Assembly: GCA_045599585.1 (NCBI GenBank)
Contig: JAZRWH010000085.1
Location: 22,037-86,036, forward strand
Length of the DNA: 64,000 bases
Reading direction: 5' to 3'
Source of the DNA: RGIG464 sp045599585
GTDB lineage: Bacteria > Myxococcota_A > Bradymonadia > UBA4248
Below the pieces are notes generated by a model. That model made no database searches, had not been told where the DNA came from, and was given only the letters and a program-made list of their open reading frames with translations. Of this stretch, positions 61,864 to 64,000 are shown piece after piece. A program made the position numbers and the translations under genes. Numbering within the stretch: the stretch's first letter is position 1; each line of letters begins with the position of its first letter.

Positions 61864-62966
61864 CACTTAAAGTTCTGAATGCCCCCTTCAAGGGGGCACC
61901 CATCACGATTCAGAATCTTTGCAAACGGTCGCCTTCATGGCGGCCGTTTCTCGTTTCTGACACTCCGTTAAAAGCACTCCCGGGTTTCGATACCTGTGCC
62001 GTCCCAGGCTCGCCCCTAGAATTGTCTCACTTAACAGGCCTCGATACACAAAACGGAATTTGGGCCGCATTTCCGCTTCATGCGCTGTCATGGTACCAAC
62101 TCGCGGAGGAACACCTAGCACGACATGCCTTGTCACGCTTCTGCGCTAAACAACGCGTGTGGCGACTTCCACAACAAACGCTCGATCTGGCTCAACCCGC
62201 AATCATGGCCATTTGGAACGTAACCCCGGATTCGTTTTCTACCCAGTCCCTCGCAGACGCAACCAACGCCTACGCGCAAGAGCTCATCGCATCAGGCGCA
62301 GATATCCTTGATATTGGTGCTGAATCTACACGCCCCGGCGCCCAACCGCTTACGCCTGACGAAGAAATTGAACGCCTTCGCTCTCCCTTAGCCTTTGCTA
62401 CCCACTTCCATACCCCCATCTCTCTTGATACACGCCATCCCCAAACACTCGCGTGGGCTGCCGACAAGATTGACATCCTCAATGACATTGGCGAAGGCTT
62501 CGAACAACCAGGACGAGACGAAGCCATGTTCGAATACGTTCGCAAACACCAACTCGGCTGCGTCATCATGGCTTTTCATCCACACGATCACGCCTTCGCT
62601 AGCTTCGAAGACTGTATTCGTGGAATCCTCACTCAGCTCGATCAAAGACTCTCCGTCGCCTTTAACTGTGGCGTCCACCTCGATCAAATCGTCCTCGATC
62701 CCGGTATCGGCTTCGGTAAAGGCCTAGACAACGATCTCCTGCTTATCGCACACGCCGCAAAAGCATTAAATACCCTCGGACGTCCCTCGCTCATCGCACA
62801 TAGCCGTAAACGCTGCATTGGAGCAGCCACTGGGCGCTCCGTTCACGAACGCGACACAGCAACGGCAATCGCATCTGCGATTGCTTTCCAAAACGGAGCC
62901 TCACTGGTTCGCGTTCACGATCCTAAAGGTTCTGTCGATGCTCGCGCTCTTACGCGTTTGATCTAG
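61860..62966 (+). CDS. folP: Dihydropteroate synthase with N-terminal extension
   Basis: 368 residues. The DHPS core begins near 114: IMAIWNVTPDSFS, GADILDIGAESTRPGA, ISLDTRHPQT, DPGIGFGKGLDND and SRKRCIGAATGR are the pterin- and pABA-site signatures. It condenses 6-hydroxymethyl-dihydropterin pyrophosphate with p-aminobenzoate in folate synthesis and is the sulfonamide target. Usual bacterial length is about 270-290; the first 110 residues are an extra segment with no recognised domain. ATG 61860 overlaps the ftsH stop by four bases, so the two genes are translationally coupled, an arrangement known from other bacteria. Confidence 0.95.
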   Translation: MTLKVLNAPFKGAPITIQNLCKRSPSWRPFLVSDTPLKALPGFDTCAVPGSPLELSHLTGLDTQNGIWAAFPLHALSWYQLAEEHLARHALSRFCAKQRVWRLPQQTLDLAQPAIMAIWNVTPDSFSTQSLADATNAYAQELIASGADILDIGAESTRPGAQPLTPDEEIERLRSPLAFATHFHTPISLDTRHPQTLAWAADKIDILNDIGEGFEQPGRDEAMFEYVRKHQLGCVIMAFHPHDHAFASFEDCIRGILTQLDQRLSVAFNCGVHLDQIVLDPGIGFGKGLDNDLLLIAHAAKALNTLGRPSLIAHSRKRCIGAATGRSVHERDTATAIASAIAFQNGASLVRVHDPKGSVDARALTRLI

Positions 62967-63100
62967 CACTCTGCATGCGTTTATTTACTATCATGGTGCA
63001 GATATTGCTTATTAATATCAGCTTGCTTGTGTAGCAACGTGATCGTCGCTTAAAGGCAACAATACCTTTTCATTTACACACTGGGTTGGAGATAATAACA

Positions 63101-63832
63101 ATGAAACTTATACATATTTTAACTCTTTCTATTGCATTTTCTTTTATACTCCCACCATCTGTATTCGCGAATCCAGTTCCTAAAAAAACTTATCAAATCA
63201 GAGAAATTGATCGCCGTCCGCAATGGATGAAGGACCAGGACAAAGCGAATAATCCAGACGAAGAAGAAGAAAAAAAATACGAGCCTATCCCCAACGTTCA
63301 TCCTAAACTGCCCAATGTCCACCCAAATCGTGCCGATCAAGCCATCGTTCGCCCACCGACTGGCATTCGCCCTGATGGCAAAGAAACGCAGCCCAACCGC
63401 TCTCAAACAGACACAAAATCCAACCCGCGCCGCATTCCCGGTGTGACAGCCCCTGGCACAGGTGACAATCCCGGCGATTTTGCGCCCGAATCAGAGACTA
63501 AAAACCGCCGAGCTCACGCAATCACACCAAATTATAATGTCCAGCCCGAGTCGTTTGTCTACCCAAATGCATTTGATGAAATGCTGCGTGAGATTTCGAG
63601 CAAGTCTTTTGGCAGTGACCAGGTTGCCGTCGTGCGCGCACATCGCAATGAACATTTCTCTTCCGATCAAGTCTATAAAATTATGAAAGCTCTAAAATAT
63701 GATACAGACCGTGTCGATGTCGGCATGATGCTATATCCAAAAGTCAGAGATCCTCAAAATTGGAGCGTGGTCTACGGCGCAATTACATTTTCTTCAAATC
63801 GCGCTGCACTTGAACGACAAACAAGTAAATAA
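63101..63832 (+). CDS. Secreted protein with C-terminal DUF4476 domain
   Basis: 243 residues from ATG 63101, with GGAG nine to twelve bases upstream. Signal peptide (hydrophobic to about residue 20, then SVFANP). A Pro/Asn/Lys-rich low-complexity linker follows (about 30-150, including two NVHP repeats). The C-terminal 85 residues match DUF4476: FGSDQVAVVRAHRNEHFSSDQVYKIM, DTDRVDVGMMLYPKVRD, WSVVYGAITFSS. DUF4476 proteins are found mainly in Bacteroidetes and delta-group bacteria and have no known activity; they are predicted to be envelope or secreted. It has its own promoter region, judging from the 134-base gap after folP. Confidence 0.8.
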   Translation: MKLIHILTLSIAFSFILPPSVFANPVPKKTYQIREIDRRPQWMKDQDKANNPDEEEEKKYEPIPNVHPKLPNVHPNRADQAIVRPPTGIRPDGKETQPNRSQTDTKSNPRRIPGVTAPGTGDNPGDFAPESETKNRRAHAITPNYNVQPESFVYPNAFDEMLREISSKSFGSDQVAVVRAHRNEHFSSDQVYKIMKALKYDTDRVDVGMMLYPKVRDPQNWSVVYGAITFSSNRAALERQTSK

Positions 63833-63881
63833 TAATAATACAAACGTCAAAAATAATAAGTGGGGGGAAGTCGGAAAATTG

Positions 63882-64000
63882 TCAATCCAAATGCATATTT
63901 GAGTAAACCATTTCCGGTGTCTTCCAACCAAGTACTTTTCGAGGTCTCTGATTAATTTCATTACAGACACGTTTGATATAGCTGTCAGAGACCTTAGTAA
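63882..64000 (-). CDS. IS30-family transposase, C-terminal fragment (cut by window edge)
   Basis: The minus strand reads 38 residues to a stop at 63882-63884, ending SYIKRVCNEINQRPRKVLGW and KTPEMVYSNMHLD. The (L/I)NxRPRKxLGWKTPxE pattern is the conserved C-terminus of IS30-type transposases. The element's other end and terminal repeats are outside the window; its near end must lie between 63833 and 63882, where GGGGGGAAGTCGGAAAATTG is seen. It follows the DUF4476 gene directly. Confidence 0.8.
   Translation of the reverse strand, partial: TKVSDSYIKRVCNEINQRPRKVLGWKTPEMVYSNMHLD

Noticed and set aside
63833..64000. A complete insertion sequence at the right edge
   Set aside because: Only the last 38 residues of an IS30-type transposase are inside the window; completeness and terminal repeats cannot be judged.

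Overview
The window looks like chromosome from a Gram-negative bacterium, probably of the former delta-proteobacteria (Myxococcota/Bradymonadota-like). The pointers are numerous lipoproteins with a lipobox, Cys-rich and FG-GAP surface proteins, a receiver-PATAN (DUF4388) protein, a VIT/vWA protein, a DUF4476 protein, a periplasmic L,D-transpeptidase and split glyQ/glyS. This assignment is inferred from gene content only. No rRNA, CRISPR array, prophage or complete insertion sequence is visible. The right edge cuts an IS30-type transposase and the left edge cuts adenine deaminase.

Layout. 0-7.4 kb is read on the minus strand: adenine deaminase (ade, partial), a YitT-family membrane protein, the ribosome-associated GTPase HflX, four tandem tRNA-Leu(GAG) genes with a clear promoter and terminator, and a receiver/DUF4388 membrane protein. 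7.8-13.1 kb is plus strand: inosine/guanosine kinase behind a strongly structured leader, then a three-gene cassette of an unknown 281-aa protein and two BrxC/BrxD-like (DUF2791) P-loop ATPases. 13.5-25.6 kb holds Cys-rich lipoproteins, an MscS channel, a VIT/vWA protein, an unknown gene bracketed by repeats, a large Cys-rich FG-GAP lipoprotein and an unknown membrane protein. 26-29 kb is glyQS. 29.7-35.8 kb is a lipoprotein cluster. 36.3-38.8 kb is a fused dihydropyrimidine-dehydrogenase-like flavoenzyme and 39.1-40.6 kb is an M18 aminopeptidase. 40.8-55.7 kb is a 15-kb minus-strand operon: membrane vWA protein, tubulin-superfamily (Tubulin_2) protein and two giant membrane proteins I do not recognise. 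56.3-63.8 kb is plus strand: rpmB, an L,D-transpeptidase, an acidic His/Cys-repeat protein, ftsH-folP and a DUF4476 protein.

How genes fit together. Adenine deaminase and inosine/guanosine kinase suggest purine salvage. HflX, L28, glycyl-tRNA synthetase, tRNA-Leu and FtsH are translation and quality-control housekeeping. The vWA-tubulin operon is the best candidate for an incompletely described machine: a likely membrane-anchored, GTP-dependent polymer system. The BrxD-like ATPase pair is a second candidate, with no other BREX genes nearby.

The strongest non-coding signal is a family of intergenic bulged hairpins, about 30 copies in 15 places. Each has an outer stem, then TAT paired with ATA through a variable inner stem, then one unpaired C before the outer stem closes. 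Both stems change sequence from copy to copy while pairing is kept. Some copies carry a T-run and look like terminators. A longer form adds a G-run/C-run hairpin. Two other small repeat families, resembling non-autonomous mobile elements, are also present.
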